Assembly (NCBI RefSeq): GCF_002355855.1
Contig: NZ_AP017655.1
Coordinates: 3,599,001 to 3,663,000 of the forward strand
Origin: Sphingobium cloacae
GTDB lineage: Bacteria > Pseudomonadota > Alphaproteobacteria > Sphingomonadales > Sphingomonadaceae
Direction: 5' to 3'
DNA length: 64,000 bases
Below, piece by piece: positions 35,150 through 44,142 of this stretch. Made by a program: the position numbers and the translations under genes. The notes under the pieces are model-generated. The model had not been told where the DNA came from, did not search any database, and was given only the letters and a program-made list of their open reading frames with translations. Position 1 is the stretch's first letter; each line of letters opens with the position of its first letter.

Positions 35150-35446
35150 ATTGACGTTACGGAAACGTAGCTATATTGATGCCCACCGCCAGATGTCGCT
35201 TGTGGCCGCAGGAAGGTCGTTTGTCCCGTGGGGATGCTGCCCGGCCGAAATTGACGACGGATCGTCGAACAGCGCCTGATATATGGCGTTTCTCGATTAT
35301 CATTGGCAAATCGAAGAGGGTTTCCCTCTGTTCAGAGACGGTTAACGCGCAAGCGTGTCGTCTATTGAGTGACAGTTTCAAATCCTGGAGTGCCCGACAG
35401 CATCCTGGATACGCCCCCGGCCTTCCCTTGCGCCGGGGGCGTTTTC
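35150..35446 (+). ncRNA. Candidate small RNA with its own promoter and terminator
   Basis: TTGACG (35150) and TATATT about 15 bases later form a sigma70-like promoter. About 235 bases downstream, CGCCCCCGGC / GCCGGGGGCG followed by TTTTCT (35411-35444) is a strong intrinsic terminator. The RNA between has no credible reading frame but contains several local inverted repeats. It does not match 6S, SRP, RNase P or tmRNA motifs that I can recognise. It lies in a 638-bp gap between rlpA and urcA. Confidence 0.45.
35411..35446 (+). terminator. Strong intrinsic terminator in the rlpA-urcA gap
   Basis: A 10-bp GC stem, CGCCCCCGGC with GCCGGGGGCG, a short loop (CTTCCCTT), and the tail TTTTCT. It ends whatever transcript crosses this gap, most simply the candidate small RNA. 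Confidence 0.85.
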
Positions 35447-35744
35447 TATTCGCACAAGTCATTTCGATTCGCGGTTTCCGCTACGGAAACGTCGCTTGTC
35501 GATACGGGCATGTCGTTCGTCATGCCTTTGGTCGGGCCTTATGGGCTCTTTGTCGACACGGCCGCTGTTGGACGATGCAGCGCGCAGTCCACCGAACGCC
35601 GCGGGTATCGCTTCGGGCCTCTCGATAAAAGGGAAGGGTAACGGCGGCGAGCCTTCCTAATTCGGCCCTGCCTCCGTTTTCATACCGGATTTCTCCTCTT
35701 TCCCCGAGGAGGTCCGGCAAGACAATAGTTGAGGAGACCTTGCC
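35447..35744. other. Intergenic region before urcA, no gene seen
   Basis: An open frame is present but has no ribosome site, no family residues and no coding-like codon pattern that I can defend. The sequence CTACGGAAACG at 35479 repeats the core of the promoter region at 35157 (TTACGGAAACG). The urcA ribosome site GAGGAGA ends the region. Confidence 0.4.
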
Positions 35745-36089
35745 ATGTTCGCCCCATTCAAGACCCTTTCCATCGCCGTCTTTGCTGCTGCTTCCATCAT
35801 CGCCACCAGCGCGAGCGCGGAAACATTCATTTCCAATGGCCGCACCTTCGAGGTTCGCTTTGGCGATCTGGATCTGTCACAGGCATCGGATCAGAAGGAA
35901 TTGCAGGATCGTATAGGCCGGGCGGCCAGTCGCGTGTGCAGCAGTCCGAACCTGACGGAAGCCAATCGTTGCCGCAGCAATGCCATCGCGCATGTGAAGG
36001 CGCCCATCGCCGCTGCCATCGCTCGGGCGGAAAGCAAGGCGCGCTATGCCGAGGCGGGGCGAGATCCCGCCGCGGCCCTCGCCAACTGA
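35745..36089 (+). CDS. UrcA-family periplasmic protein
   Basis: A 114-residue protein with a signal peptide ending SASA before ETFIS. The mature part carries the UrcA pattern: FGDLDLSQASDQKELQDRIG, followed by a cysteine pair in RVCSSPNLTEANRCRSN. The family is widespread in sphingomonads and caulobacters and its role is unknown. A bidirectional terminator follows. Confidence 0.82.
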   Translation: MFAPFKTLSIAVFAAASIIATSASAETFISNGRTFEVRFGDLDLSQASDQKELQDRIGRAASRVCSSPNLTEANRCRSNAIAHVKAPIAAAIARAESKARYAEAGRDPAAALAN

Positions 36090-36106
36090 GCGGCGCTTTG
36101 CCAGGA

Positions 36107-36134
36107 CAAAGGCCCGGCATGACCGGGCCTTTCC
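36107..36134. terminator. Bidirectional terminator between urcA and the response regulator
   Basis: AAAGGCCCGG-CATGA-CCGGGCCTTT forms a 10-bp perfect stem flanked by A- and T-runs. It serves the convergent urcA and lytR-type genes. Confidence 0.85.
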
Positions 36135-36148
36135 CATGATGGCGGAAA

Positions 36149-36895
36149 TCAGCGCCCCGCCATCGCCCGTACATTGGCCAGGAAGGTACGGCCGATGCGG
36201 ATTTCCTCGCCATCGGCCAGGCAGGCGAACCAGACGCCGCTGCCGTCATGGCGCAAACGGACGATATGATCGCGCCGGACGATGTGCGAGCGATGGAGCC
36301 GAACGAAATGCTGCGGGTCGAGCCGTTCCTCCAGCGAACTGATCGTCTGGTGCAGCAGATAGCTGTGCGCCCCGACATGCAGCCGCATATAGTCGCGCTC
36401 CGCCTCGATCCGGTCGATCTGCCCGGTGGCGATGCGGATGAGTTCGGACCGATGCGGCACCCAGAATTCCTCTGCCCATTCGGGTTCCGGTTCGGCCAGC
36501 AGGGCGGGTTCGGCCAGCGCGCGGCTTTGCAGAGCCAGTTCGACGCGGTCGATGGCGCGGGCCAGCCGCTCATGCGCGACCGGCTTCAGCAGATAATCCA
36601 CGGCGGCGAGGTCGAACGCCTCGACCGCGAAACCCTCGAAGGCGGTGACGAAAATCACCGCGGGACGCAGTCCCATGCGCCCGACCGCCCGCGCTACGCC
36701 GATCCCGTCGAGCAGCGGCATGGCGATGTCCAGCATAACCAGATCGGGTTGCAGTCCCTCGATCATGCGGAGCGCGGCTTCCCCGTCATTGGCCGTGCCC
36801 GCAAGCGTGATGCGCGGTTCGCGGGCGCAAAGCATCTGGAGGCGCTCAACGGCCAAAGGTTCGTCGTCGACGATCATGGTACGGATGGATGTCAT
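36149..36895 (-). CDS. LytTR-family response regulator
   Basis: A 248-residue regulator with a receiver domain (MIVDDEPLAVERLQMLCARE; phospho-acceptor D56 in VMLDIAMPL; Lys in DYLLKPV) and a C-terminal LytTR DNA-binding domain (AERDYMRLHVGAHSYLL; FVRLHRSHIVRRDHIVRL). It is the partner of the upstream LytS-type kinase, 5 bp away. The frame stays open far upstream, but the family N-terminus fixes the start at 36895. Confidence 0.93.
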   Translation of the reverse strand: MTSIRTMIVDDEPLAVERLQMLCAREPRITLAGTANDGEAALRMIEGLQPDLVMLDIAMPLLDGIGVARAVGRMGLRPAVIFVTAFEGFAVEAFDLAAVDYLLKPVAHERLARAIDRVELALQSRALAEPALLAEPEPEWAEEFWVPHRSELIRIATGQIDRIEAERDYMRLHVGAHSYLLHQTISSLEERLDPQHFVRLHRSHIVRRDHIVRLRHDGSGVWFACLADGEEIRIGRTFLANVRAMAGR

Positions 36896-36900
36896 GTGGT

Positions 36901-38010
36901 TCAGCAGCCCTTTCGGATCAGCGGAAGGACGAGTTCGACGGCAAAGCCGCCCTCTGCGCGGGGACCATAGACGATGCGGCCCTGATCGCCAAAGCGCGCC
37001 GCCAGCCTGTCCCGCACGTTGGCGAGCCCGATGCCGTTGCCGCCGTCCGATGGGCGGGGCGGCTGGTCGCCATTGTCGGTGACGCTGATGTGCAGCATAT
37101 CGTCTTCCTCGCGCGCCGCGATGGCGATGGTGACGGGCGCGCCGGTGCGCGACACGCCATATTTGATCGCATTCTCCACCAGCGGCTGGAGGATCAGGCC
37201 GGGGACGCAGGCGCTGAGCAGGTTTTCGGGAATGTCCATGCGCGTGACGAGGCGGTCGGGAAAACGCACCGCTTCGATGTCGAGATAGAGCTTCTGGAGG
37301 TGGACTTCCTCCTCCAGCGGCACGTCCTCCAGCGGATCGCCGGTCAGGCTGGTCCGGTAGAAGTTGGAGAGGGAAAGGATCATCTGTTCCGCTTCGTCCC
37401 GCCTGTCCTTCATGACGAGGGAGGAGAGGGAGTTGAGCGTGTTGAACAGGAAATGCGGGTTCACCTGATAGCGAAGCGACCGCAACTCGGCCTGTTGCGC
37501 GGCGCGTTCGAGGCGGGCGGCGCGACGTTCGACGCGATGGGCTTCGCTGGCATAGGAAAGGGCGAGATAGAGCCCCGCCCATGCCGCGAGGAAGAAATAG
37601 CGGCTGATCGCATCTTCGGCGATCGACATGAGCGCATAGCCGGGCTTCGCATATTTCTCCGGTTCGGAATCGGGGAACATGCCCGCCGGATCATAGACGT
37701 TGAAGATGTAGAAATTGGCCGCCGCCATCGCGAGCGCGAAAGGGGCCGCGAGCGAGAAGGCCGCGACGATGCGGACGCTGAGCGGTTTATGATCGAACCG
37801 GCGCAGCGCCAGATAGAGGACCCAGGTGGCGACGACACCGATCACCGTCACCACCATGCGGCGTAGCGCCAGCTCGTCCTGTGCCTCGAATCCCATGACG
37901 GCGGCGCGAAGCGTGACCAGAAGCGCGTAGAAAAACCAGAAGCCAAGGATGGAATAGAGAGCGATGGCGGGCGACACGCCGCGTTCGCCATCTTCGGGAA
38001 GGAACGTCAT
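36901..38010 (-). CDS. LytS/YpdA-type sensor histidine kinase
   Basis: A 369-residue kinase with four membrane helices in the first ~165 residues and no extracellular sensor domain. The phosphorylation box is RYQVNPHFLFNTLNSLSSL. The ATPase domain has LVENAIKYGVSR and NGIGLANVRDRL. Signals of this short 5TM/4TM class are unknown. The ATG at 38010 is preceded two codons earlier by a GTG (38016) that could also start translation. Confidence 0.9.
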   Translation of the reverse strand: MTFLPEDGERGVSPAIALYSILGFWFFYALLVTLRAAVMGFEAQDELALRRMVVTVIGVVATWVLYLALRRFDHKPLSVRIVAAFSLAAPFALAMAAANFYIFNVYDPAGMFPDSEPEKYAKPGYALMSIAEDAISRYFFLAAWAGLYLALSYASEAHRVERRAARLERAAQQAELRSLRYQVNPHFLFNTLNSLSSLVMKDRRDEAEQMILSLSNFYRTSLTGDPLEDVPLEEEVHLQKLYLDIEAVRFPDRLVTRMDIPENLLSACVPGLILQPLVENAIKYGVSRTGAPVTIAIAAREEDDMLHISVTDNGDQPPRPSDGGNGIGLANVRDRLAARFGDQGRIVYGPRAEGGFAVELVLPLIRKGC

Positions 38011-38166
38011 GGGCACAGTCTACGCCAAAGGAGACCTCCTGTCGCGCATCCACCGCGTAGCTGGTCGAACGGCGCTGACCGTTGGTCGAAGCGCGGAACC
38101 GGGGCGCGCGTGCAGCCGTTTTCTCCCTGAAGATGGCGGGCGTTCCGGCATCGCAAGGAGAGTTCC

Positions 38167-38379
38167 ATGTCTGACAAGACTGACATTCGCCCCAATAGTC
38201 GGGAAGAGGCGCATGACAAGCGTCCCACCGACGCACAGGATCACCCCGTCACGACGGAAGAGAAACTGGACGAGGGCCTCAAGGATTCCATGGATGCATC
38301 CGATCCGCCCGCCGCCACCATGCCGGGCGACGATGGCGAGCCAAAGCCGTCCTCGGGATTTAAGGAGCGTGACCGATAG
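38167..38379 (+). CDS. Small acidic hydrophilic protein, unknown
   Basis: A 70-residue, disordered-looking product (TDIRPNSREEAHDKRPTDAQ; SMDASDPPAATMPGDDGEPK) with a good AAGGAGAG ribosome site. Such tiny Asp/Glu/Pro-rich proteins occur in sphingomonads near stress genes; no function known. It is divergent from the kinase gene. Confidence 0.6.
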   Translation: MSDKTDIRPNSREEAHDKRPTDAQDHPVTTEEKLDEGLKDSMDASDPPAATMPGDDGEPKPSSGFKERDR

Positions 38380-38471
38380 CTCCCTGAACGCAAACATGCT
38401 AACGATAGGAAGACGGCGGCTTTCCAAGGCGAAAAATCCCATCAGGCCGCCGCTTTGAAGGAGAGCCGTTT

Positions 38472-38723
38472 ATGCCGACATCAGCCACGCCCGCCATTGA
38501 ACGTATTGCTCGTGTTCTTGCCGGACGCCAGTTGAGCCTGAATGGCGTGGGGAGCGAGCCGCATGCGGCGAACGCCGTGGATGAAACGTGGCCTCATCAT
38601 GTCGACGATGCCTATGCCATACTCCATACGTTGCGCGAACCGGATGCCCAAATGGCACAGGCGGGCGATGTGGCCGTATGGCGCAACATGATCGGCGCGG
38701 TGCTGGAGCGACGCACGGATTGA
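38472..38723 (+). CDS. Hypothetical protein (83 aa)
   Basis: A soluble 83-residue protein: AIERIARVLAGRQLSLNG, then HVDDAYAILHTLREPD and VWRNMIGAVLERRTD. A GAAGGAGA ribosome site lies 8 bases upstream. No family recognised, but the amphipathic helix pattern and ribosome site support a real gene. Confidence 0.6.
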   Translation: MPTSATPAIERIARVLAGRQLSLNGVGSEPHAANAVDETWPHHVDDAYAILHTLREPDAQMAQAGDVAVWRNMIGAVLERRTD

Positions 38724-38927
38724 CCTTGCGGCATTTCATTTTCAAGCTCGTCAATCGGCCGATTGCGCCATGGCGACCGCCCTTCCTTACTTATTTTCGA
38801 AAATTGATGTTGCGCTGCAAAAGGAAATCTGATTCCTTATGAATGTCGGTGGAACAGGCGCTTAAGCCTTCAGTAACCATAGGGCGCGCATGTTCTGCAT
38901 GACGACTGGAAGTCGGAGGGCAAGAGC

Positions 38928-39476
38928 ATGGGCACGAGTGCAAGACCTGCGGACGGCGCGGTCACCCTGGCGGAATTGCGCGAATTTGCGAGTTTCACCA
39001 GCGCGACGCAGCGTTATATCAGACGATCCCTGGACATAGGGCTGCATCGTCGCGATGCGATGAAGCTGTGGTCGCGCGACATGGTGGAGGAAGCATCCAT
39101 TCGCGCGCAGGCGCGCATCTATGGCCGACTGGATGAGATCAAGGCGCGAGTGCCCGACGACAGCGGACTCGACCAGGTGGAACCGTTCATGGCGCCGCTG
39201 GTAATTGTGTCGGCCTTCGATCTGGGACAGGATCGGCTGGGGACATTTTCGGCCTATCGTTTCCTCTATGAGCGGCTGTTGGGAGCGGGAGCGCGGCCAT
39301 GGTTGCCCGGCGCTTTCTGCGCGGCTGCGAGCCTGCCGCATTTGCATCCCGACAAGCGGCGCGCGCTGCTCCAGTCGATCAGCGAGGCGGCGGCAACGGC
39401 GATCGGCTGGTCCAATCGGGAGCCGACCTTCTATCCCGAATGGGTCGACAAGGTGGACCTGAGCAAGGCGAACTGA
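38928..39476 (+). CDS. Hypothetical protein (182 aa)
   Basis: A mainly helical soluble protein: LAELREFASFTSATQRYIRR, EEASIRAQARIYGRLDEIKA and LQSISEAAATAIGWSNREP. No signal or membrane segment. GGAGGG lies 7 bases before the ATG. Not a family I know; it lacks any catalytic motif I can name. Confidence 0.65.
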   Translation: MGTSARPADGAVTLAELREFASFTSATQRYIRRSLDIGLHRRDAMKLWSRDMVEEASIRAQARIYGRLDEIKARVPDDSGLDQVEPFMAPLVIVSAFDLGQDRLGTFSAYRFLYERLLGAGARPWLPGAFCAAASLPHLHPDKRRALLQSISEAAATAIGWSNREPTFYPEWVDKVDLSKAN

Positions 39477-39682
39477 TCCGGTCATACCAGTCAGAAGCTG
39501 GTAGTACCCTCCGCTGCGCGGCTTCCTGCAAAGTCTGTGTCGATACCGATGGCAAGCGTCATGGTGCTGTGCGGCTGACCGCCCGCCTTCCACCTGTGCA
39601 TCTGATCCCACGTCAGGACGGACTTTTCATCGACTTGTCGCGTCGACATAGAGGAGTCACTCCGACGGGGAGAATGCCGCGC

Positions 39683-40408
39683 CTATAAGTCGGAAGACAT
39701 CTCAGGCTTTGTATCCGTCCGCCGATATCGCATATACCAGACTTCATGGCCCTGGCGCCGGGCCTTCGCCTCATAGCGGGTTTCGGGCCAGCCGCCGGGG
39801 CGAGCGAGGAAGTCCCGCGGCTCCTTCGCCAGCCATTCGAAAGCGGGATGACCGTTCATCACCATCAGCGCCCAGCGCAGATAGACCGGATGGTCGGTGC
39901 CGAAGCGGAACTCGCCTCCCGGTTTCAGCTTACGGGCTATCAGTTCGACAGGTCCCTTGTTCATCATGCGTCGCTTGGCATGACGTGCCTTGGGCCAGGG
40001 ATCGGGATGTAGCAAATAGACGAAGCTGAGCGCTCCATCGGGTATGCGCTTCAGCACGGACAGGGCGTCGCCCATGTGGAGACGGATATTCGGCAGACCC
40101 TTGTCGCGTATATGGCCGAGGGCGCCGACGACTCCGTTCAGGAAAGGCTCGCACCCGATGAAGCCGTGATCCGGCAGCATGTCGGCGCGATACGCCATAT
40201 GCTCTCCCGCGCCGAAGCCGATTTCGAAGTGGAGCGGGCGATCATGGCCGAACAGACCTTCCGCAGTGATTTCCCCTTCTTCGGGAACGGAAAGAATGGG
40301 GAGGAGGCGATCCACCAGTTCCTGTTGGCCCGCGCGGAGCTTGTGGCCGGACTGCCGCCCGTAGAGGCGGTTGAGGGTCGTGGGGTCACCGGATTTATGC
40401 GCGGTCAT
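39683..40408 (-). CDS. trmB: tRNA (guanine-46-N7)-methyltransferase
   Basis: A 241-residue SAM-dependent methyltransferase with the glycine loop HFEIGFGAGEHMAYRADM and the TrmB signature LHPDPWPKARHAKRRM, plus FRFGTDHPVYLRWAL. It methylates G46 of tRNAs. It lies downstream of metK, which makes its cofactor, an order I associate with sphingomonads. Confidence 0.95.
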   Translation of the reverse strand: MTAHKSGDPTTLNRLYGRQSGHKLRAGQQELVDRLLPILSVPEEGEITAEGLFGHDRPLHFEIGFGAGEHMAYRADMLPDHGFIGCEPFLNGVVGALGHIRDKGLPNIRLHMGDALSVLKRIPDGALSFVYLLHPDPWPKARHAKRRMMNKGPVELIARKLKPGGEFRFGTDHPVYLRWALMVMNGHPAFEWLAKEPRDFLARPGGWPETRYEAKARRQGHEVWYMRYRRTDTKPEMSSDL

Positions 40409-40785
40409 GGCGGGCCGATAGCGGGCGGCGAAGCCGGTAGCAAGCGGGAGAAGGACAATCCTTGCCTCCCGCCATCAGGATGCGTGACCTGATGGGAGGA
40501 GGCGGGAGGCAAGGTTCTTAAAACCGCTGACCCGAAGGCCGTGCGGTATCATTGTTCCATTCCAATGTCCCGGAAGCCGTCGGCGCGCAGGAGGGGAGCG
40601 TCGCGACGGCCTCCATGGGCCGACAGGAACGACAGCGGACATTCGTGACAGTCCATGTCCGCCGGAGCCGGGTGCCGGGTCCGACAGGGGTGCGGACCCG
40701 ACGCCCTGCTTATGACGCTGCCAGACTGCGGAAGCTAATGAACTTTTGGTCATTTTGCGGCAGGGTTGGGACTGTCGCCAGCAGG
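40409..40785. other. Intergenic gap with a large nested hairpin
   Basis: A 377-bp gap between the leftward secreted-protein gene and trmB. No gene seen. It holds a perfect 14-bp inverted repeat, CCTTGCCTCCCGCC (40460-40473) with GGCGGGAGGCAAGG (40501-40514). A second inner stem ATCAG/CTGAT (40474-40478, 40489-40493) lies inside. There is no T-tract. Confidence 0.5.
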
Positions 40786-41286
40786 TTAGCGGCAGGGCTT
40801 GCCTTCATATTCCCGGCGGTGAAACCTATAGCGACCGCCATCCCAGCGCAGCACCGGAAAGCAGAAGCCGGGACCGCCCACGGCGATATCGGGCCATCCG
40901 GCCACGCCCTTGGTCTTGAGGATATCGGGTATGCCGACATCCTGAGCCATCAATTTCCACTGACCGTCAGCTTGCTGGCTGAGCAGCCAGAAGGCCTGCC
41001 CGGTATTGCCGTAGCAGAAGAGGCTCGATTCGGAGACAATGGCCTCCGGGCGTCCATCGCCATTAAGGTCGCGGCGTTCCTCTACGACAGCGGGAGAGGG
41101 CGGATCGCCGGACTTATCGCATCCGCTGGTCCAGATGCCGCCCTTTTGCGTGAAACCGGCCGCGCGGAAGATCGCGGCATCATACGCCTGGCCGGGAGAA
41201 GCAAGAGAAGGGGAGGGGACGGAAGCGGTGATGGCCGCTCCCAATGCCATCATGACGATGGCGTTGCGGCTCTGCTTCTGTCCCAT
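40786..41286 (-). CDS. Secreted hypothetical protein with a DLNGDGRPE motif
   Basis: A 166-residue protein with a signal peptide (IVMMALGAAITASVPSPSLA). One FG-GAP/EF-hand-like Asp motif, RRDLNGDGRPEAIVSES, may bind calcium. Three Cys residues (in GCDK, LFCYG, FCFPV) may form disulfides. Probably periplasmic. It starts 19 bp after the metK stop and may be in its operon. Function unknown. Confidence 0.7.
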   Translation of the reverse strand: MGQKQSRNAIVMMALGAAITASVPSPSLASPGQAYDAAIFRAAGFTQKGGIWTSGCDKSGDPPSPAVVEERRDLNGDGRPEAIVSESSLFCYGNTGQAFWLLSQQADGQWKLMAQDVGIPDILKTKGVAGWPDIAVGGPGFCFPVLRWDGGRYRFHRREYEGKPCR

Positions 41287-41304
41287 ATGTCCTCCTTCAT
41301 GGCA

Positions 41305-42513
41305 TCAGGCGATGGCGGCCTTCAGCTTTTCGACCAGATCGGTGCGTTCCCAGGGGAAGAAATCGCCTTCGGGCTTGCGGCCGAAATGGCCATAGGCCGC
41401 GGTCGGGCGATAGATCGGCTTGTTGAGGCCCAGATGCGTGCGGATGCCGCGCGGTGTCAGGCCGCCCAGTTCCCCGATCGACCTGATCGCGTCTTCGATG
41501 CGCGCGTCGTCGACCGATCCGGTGCCGTGGGTGTCGACATAGAGCGACAGCGGCTCCGACACGCCGATGGCATAGGCGAGCTGGATGGTGCAACGCTTGG
41601 CCAGGCCCGCCGCGACGATGTTCTTGGCGAGGTAGCGGGTGATATAGGCGGCCGAGCGATCCACCTTGGTCGGGTCCTTGCCGCTGAACGCGCCGCCGCC
41701 ATGGGGCGACGCGCCGCCATAGGTGTCGACGATGATCTTGCGGCCGGTGAGGCCAGCGTCGCCGTCCGGCCCGCCGATCTCGAAGCTGCCGGTCGGGTTG
41801 ATGTGATAGACCGTCTCGTCGGAGAGCAGGTTCGCGGGCAGGATTTCCGCGACGATGCCCTTCACATAATTCTTCAGTTCCGCTTCCTTCTCGCCCTGGT
41901 CGTAGCCCGGTGCGTGCTGGGTCGACACGACGATGGCGGTGGCGGCGGCGGGCTTGCCGTTCTCGAAGCGGAGCGTCACCTGGCTCTTGGCGTCGGGCTC
42001 CAGGAAGGGCGCCTTGCCGCTGTGACGGTCGGCAGCCATTTTCGCGAGGATCTTGTGGCTATAGTCCAGCGTGGCGGGCATGAGGTCGGGCGTTTCGTCG
42101 CAGGCGAAACCGAACATGATGCCTTGGTCGCCCGCGCCTTCATCCTTATTGCCGGACGCGTCGACGCCCTGCGCGATATGCGCCGACTGGGCGTGGAGAT
42201 TATTCTCGAAGCGGAGATTTTCCCAGTGGAAACCGTCCTGTTCGTAACCGATGCGCTTCACCGTGTCGCGGACGGCTTTCTCGATCTCTTCCTGCGCGCC
42301 GGGGGCCCACTGGTCGTTCTCATAGACGCCCTTGCAGCGGATTTCCCCCGCCAGCACGACAAGCTGCGTGGTGGTCAGTGTTTCGCAGGCGATGCGGGCT
42401 TCGGGGTCCTTGGACAGGAACAGATCGACGATGGCGTCAGAAATCTGGTCCGCGACCTTGTCGGGATGGCCTTCGGACACGGACTCCGAGGTGAAGAGAT
42501 AATTGCTACGCAT
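41305..42513 (-). CDS. metK: S-adenosylmethionine synthetase
   Basis: A 402-residue enzyme with the family start [20 protein letters not shown], the signature [15 protein letters not shown] and [19 protein letters not shown]. It makes SAM from methionine and ATP. The frame is open upstream, but the start at 42513 gives the conserved N-terminus. A perfect inverted repeat lies 34-53 bases before it and may be an operator. Confidence 0.97.
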   Translation of the reverse strand: MRSNYLFTSESVSEGHPDKVADQISDAIVDLFLSKDPEARIACETLTTTQLVVLAGEIRCKGVYENDQWAPGAQEEIEKAVRDTVKRIGYEQDGFHWENLRFENNLHAQSAHIAQGVDASGNKDEGAGDQGIMFGFACDETPDLMPATLDYSHKILAKMAADRHSGKAPFLEPDAKSQVTLRFENGKPAAATAIVVSTQHAPGYDQGEKEAELKNYVKGIVAEILPANLLSDETVYHINPTGSFEIGGPDGDAGLTGRKIIVDTYGGASPHGGGAFSGKDPTKVDRSAAYITRYLAKNIVAAGLAKRCTIQLAYAIGVSEPLSLYVDTHGTGSVDDARIEDAIRSIGELGGLTPRGIRTHLGLNKPIYRPTAAYGHFGRKPEGDFFPWERTDLVEKLKAAIA

Positions 42514-42546
42514 GGGACTCCCGTTAGCACGCTGACTGAGCAGGGG

Positions 42547-42566
42547 ACATAAAGAAAAGTTTATGT
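42547..42566. promoter_or_regulatory. ACATAAA-N6-TTTATGT operator between lnt and metK
   Basis: A perfect 7+7 inverted repeat with a 6-base spacer (GAAAAG) sits 34-53 bases upstream of the metK ATG. Its size and symmetry suit a dimeric winged-helix repressor. ArsR-family regulators of methionine-cycle genes (SahR, SamR) are known in proteobacteria; linking one here is inference. Confidence 0.55.
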
Positions 42567-42571
42567 GGCTA

Positions 42572-44134
42572 TTAGCGGCTCGATCTGCGCGTGGCAATGG
42601 CTAGCCCGGCAAGGATCAAGAGGAAGGAGAATGGCAGCCAGTTGCCAAGCCGCGCGAACGGCGTCGGCGGCAGGGCGGCAGGAAGCCCCGTATCGAGGAA
42701 ACCGGCGCGATGTGGGCCGAGTTTGTGCAGCACATGGCCGCGCGCATCGATGACCGCCGAAATGCCGGTCGGCGTGGAGCGGATGATGGGCAACCCTTCC
42801 TCCATGGCGCGCAGGCGCGCCTGCGCGAGGTGCTGGACCGGTCCCCAACTGCCGAACCAGGCGTCGTTGGACGGGTTGAAGAGGAAGGCGGGACGGTTGG
42901 CTTTGTCGATCACCTGCCCTGAAAAGATGATCTCATAGCAGATCTGGACGCCCATCTTCATTTCCGGACGGCCGGTCGCGGCGGGGAGCGTCAGGCTCTG
43001 CGGGCCGGGGCCGGGCCAGAAGTCGGCGTCTCCGGGAACGAGGCGCGAGAGGCCGAGCGGCTGGAGGATCGAGCGCATCGGCAGATATTCGCCATAGGGG
43101 ACAAGATGCGCCTTGTCGTAGCGGGCGGGCAGGCGGGCGTCGGGCGTGACGATCCAGACGCTGTTGTTCGCGCCTGCAAGGACGGTTTCGCTATAGCCGC
43201 CCCCATGCGCCTGTCTCGCGACCTGTTTGTAATAGACCTTGTTCGCGCCCGTCAGCAGCAGATCGCCGCGACCAAGCAGGGCGGCGAGACGATCGCGCCA
43301 TGCCGGTTCCATGTCGAGATAGGCGGGGATGGCGGCTTCGGGCCAGAAGAGCAGGCGCGGGGCCGGGCGCGGCGTGCCGGAGAGGGCGGCGAGGGTGCGG
43401 AAATGCGCCTGTTCGAGTTCGGCGGAATATTTCTCGTCCTGGCCGATATTGGGCTGGACCACGCGGATGCGCGGTGCGCCTGTGGGCGTGGCGGGTGCTT
43501 GCGACAGGAGGCCCCAGAATGCGAGGGCCAGCAGCGGGGCGGCGATGGCGGCGGCAGGCTGCCACCGGCGGCGGGAAGCGAGGACCAATGCGCCCGCCGC
43601 CAGTATCGCCAGCGCGCCGAGGCCATAGGTGCCGATGATCGTGGAGGCGATGGCGACGCCGGTCGGCAGCCAGATGACCCCTAGCGGATTCCATGCGAAG
43701 CCGGTGAAGGCGACCGCGCGGAGATATTCGGACGCCAGCCAGCAAGCAGCGAGGAAGAGGAGAAAGGGCAGCGGCTTGCCGGGAGCGAAGCGGCGGCCGA
43801 GGCACCATGCGCTGAGTGTCGCGAGTCCCGGATAGACCGCCAGATAGAGCGAGAGCAGGACCACCGCGCCATAGCCGAACCAGTGCGGCATCGCGTCCTG
43901 ATAGGTGAAGGCGTGGGCGATCCAGTTGAGGCCCAATGTGAAATGGCCGAGGCCGAAGAGCCAGCCGCGCGTGAAGGCGGCTTTGCGGTCGGGCGCGCGC
44001 TCGATGAGCAGGATCAGCAGGGCGAGGCAGGCGAGCGTGACGGGCCAGAGCCTCAACGGCTCGAAACCCGTGGCCGACAGGAATCCGGCAAGCAGGGCGG
44101 CGAGCTTCGGGCGGCGGTCGAGGACTGCCGGCAT
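42572..44134 (-). CDS. lnt: Apolipoprotein N-acyltransferase
   Basis: A 520-residue membrane protein with about six N-terminal helices, then a nitrilase-type domain. The catalytic residues match the Lnt triad: Glu in [13 protein letters not shown], Lys in [16 protein letters not shown] and Cys in [12 protein letters not shown]. It adds the third acyl chain to lipoproteins, of which this window has several. I prefer ATG 44134, just after the upstream stop, over an ATG at 44176 that overlaps the neighbour. Confidence 0.95.
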   Translation of the reverse strand: MPAVLDRRPKLAALLAGFLSATGFEPLRLWPVTLACLALLILLIERAPDRKAAFTRGWLFGLGHFTLGLNWIAHAFTYQDAMPHWFGYGAVVLLSLYLAVYPGLATLSAWCLGRRFAPGKPLPFLLFLAACWLASEYLRAVAFTGFAWNPLGVIWLPTGVAIASTIIGTYGLGALAILAAGALVLASRRRWQPAAAIAAPLLALAFWGLLSQAPATPTGAPRIRVVQPNIGQDEKYSAELEQAHFRTLAALSGTPRPAPRLLFWPEAAIPAYLDMEPAWRDRLAALLGRGDLLLTGANKVYYKQVARQAHGGGYSETVLAGANNSVWIVTPDARLPARYDKAHLVPYGEYLPMRSILQPLGLSRLVPGDADFWPGPGPQSLTLPAATGRPEMKMGVQICYEIIFSGQVIDKANRPAFLFNPSNDAWFGSWGPVQHLAQARLRAMEEGLPIIRSTPTGISAVIDARGHVLHKLGPHRAGFLDTGLPAALPPTPFARLGNWLPFSFLLILAGLAIATRRSSR

Positions 44135-44142
44135 CGGGGCGG

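Noticed and set aside
35365..35395. A tRNA, suggested by a T-loop-like TTCAAATCC
   Set aside because: The flanking bases do not pair as a T-arm and no acceptor or anticodon arm can be built.
35369..35641. A 90-codon gene before urcA
   Set aside because: It runs through the strong terminator, has no ribosome site and resembles no family.
42514..42597. An N-terminal extension of MetK
   Set aside because: The extra residues lack similarity and overlap the palindromic operator; the conserved start [11 protein letters not shown] is at 42513.
42514..42600. A SAM riboswitch in the metK leader
   Set aside because: The leader is short and no conserved SAM-I, SAM-II or SAM/SAH pattern could be matched by eye.
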